Assembly (NCBI RefSeq): GCF_900496965.1
Contig: NZ_UFQB01000014.1
Coordinates: 93,872-157,871 of the forward strand
Direction of reading: 5' to 3'
Length of the DNA: 64,000 nt
Source: Achromobacter agilis
Lineage (GTDB): Bacteria; Pseudomonadota; Gammaproteobacteria; Burkholderiales; Burkholderiaceae_B
Shown here: positions 63,925-64,000 of the stretch, one piece after another
Layout: each line of letters begins with the position of its first letter
Position numbering within the stretch: the stretch's first letter is position 1
Program-made: the position numbers and the translations under genes
The notes under the pieces: generated by a model
The model's database searches: none
Told to the model about the DNA's origin: nothing
Seen by the model: only the letters and a program-made list of their open reading frames with translations

Positions 63925-64000
63925 GTTTCCCCGCCGGGCCGCCCCAAGGGGAAACCGCCCCTTCGGGGGGCAGCTAGCCCACGGTAGTGGGCGCGGCGTG
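63925..64000 (+). repeat. 86-bp tandem repeat, unit 2 (cut by window edge)
   Basis: The 76 visible bases are identical to the first 76 of unit 1. More units may lie beyond the window. Confidence 0.9.

Noticed and set aside
63839..64000. CRISPR array
   Set aside because: The 86-base units are contiguous and have no unique spacers; no cas gene is near.

Overview
The window is GC-rich chromosomal DNA from a beta-proteobacterium, most likely the Bordetella/Achromobacter group (Alcaligenaceae, Burkholderiales). The reasons are the rpsF-priB-rpsR-rplI-dnaB order, a recA-recX pair, a metR/metE divergon, sucCD next to tandem TerC genes, hemC-hemD-hemX-hemY, a long aspartate carbamoyltransferase with an N-terminal helix-turn-helix segment, a globin-coupled diguanylate cyclase resembling BpeGReg of B. 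pertussis, and an orphan Bug-type tripartite-transporter receptor. These assignments come from reading the translations by eye; no database search was run. No phage, insertion sequence, integrase or CRISPR array is visible.

Layout. 1-4.8 kb: end of an unidentified gene, a Rieske oxygenase with an enlarged cluster loop, an acyltransferase-3 membrane protein, and a Bug receptor divergent from an IclR regulator. 4.8-9.9 kb: isoprenoid genes xseB-ispA-dxs, then folE2 and a DUF817 membrane protein. 9.9-14 kb: rpsF-priB-rpsR-rplI, a degenerate kinase-fold gene and dnaB. 14-25.8 kb: mixed genes (SBF transporter, pdxA, small lipoproteins, Lrp and MocR regulators, DedA, initiator tRNA, HI0933-family flavoprotein, a possible Nif11-like protein) separated by repeat-rich spacers. 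25.8-30 kb: pyrB, the globin-coupled cyclase, rdgC and a DUF3185 protein. 30-34.6 kb: a possible small RNA and a response regulator-histidine kinase-MHS transporter module. 34.6-40.1 kb: recA-recX and metR/metE. 40.2-45.5 kb: a Pls/PosA-type adenylation enzyme with membrane and left-handed beta-helix domains, a phosphopantetheinyl-transferase-like protein and a DUF2889 protein. 45.5-54.7 kb: sucCD, two TerC proteins, a 40-residue prepilin-like peptide, the hem cluster and ppa. 54.7-62.7 kb: a divergent branched-chain-type ABC uptake and dehydrogenase cluster under an IclR regulator, with fused LivH-LivM permeases. 62.8-64 kb: a fumarylacetoacetate-hydrolase-family enzyme, an entericidin-like lipoprotein and an 86-bp tandem repeat.

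How genes work together. ispA and dxs feed isoprenoid synthesis. hemC/D make uroporphyrinogen III, with hemX/hemY downstream. sucCD is the succinyl-CoA synthetase of the TCA cycle. recX restrains the RecA encoded beside it, and a LexA-like box overlaps the recA promoter. MetR-like sites lie in front of metE. The two-component pair at 32.4-34.5 kb probably controls the transporter just downstream. The least ordinary part is the 40.3-45.5 kb locus, which could make an amino-acid homopolymer or aminoacylated product. A family of GC-rich intergenic repeats and a second repeat with paired DnaA-box-like halves are scattered through the spacers.
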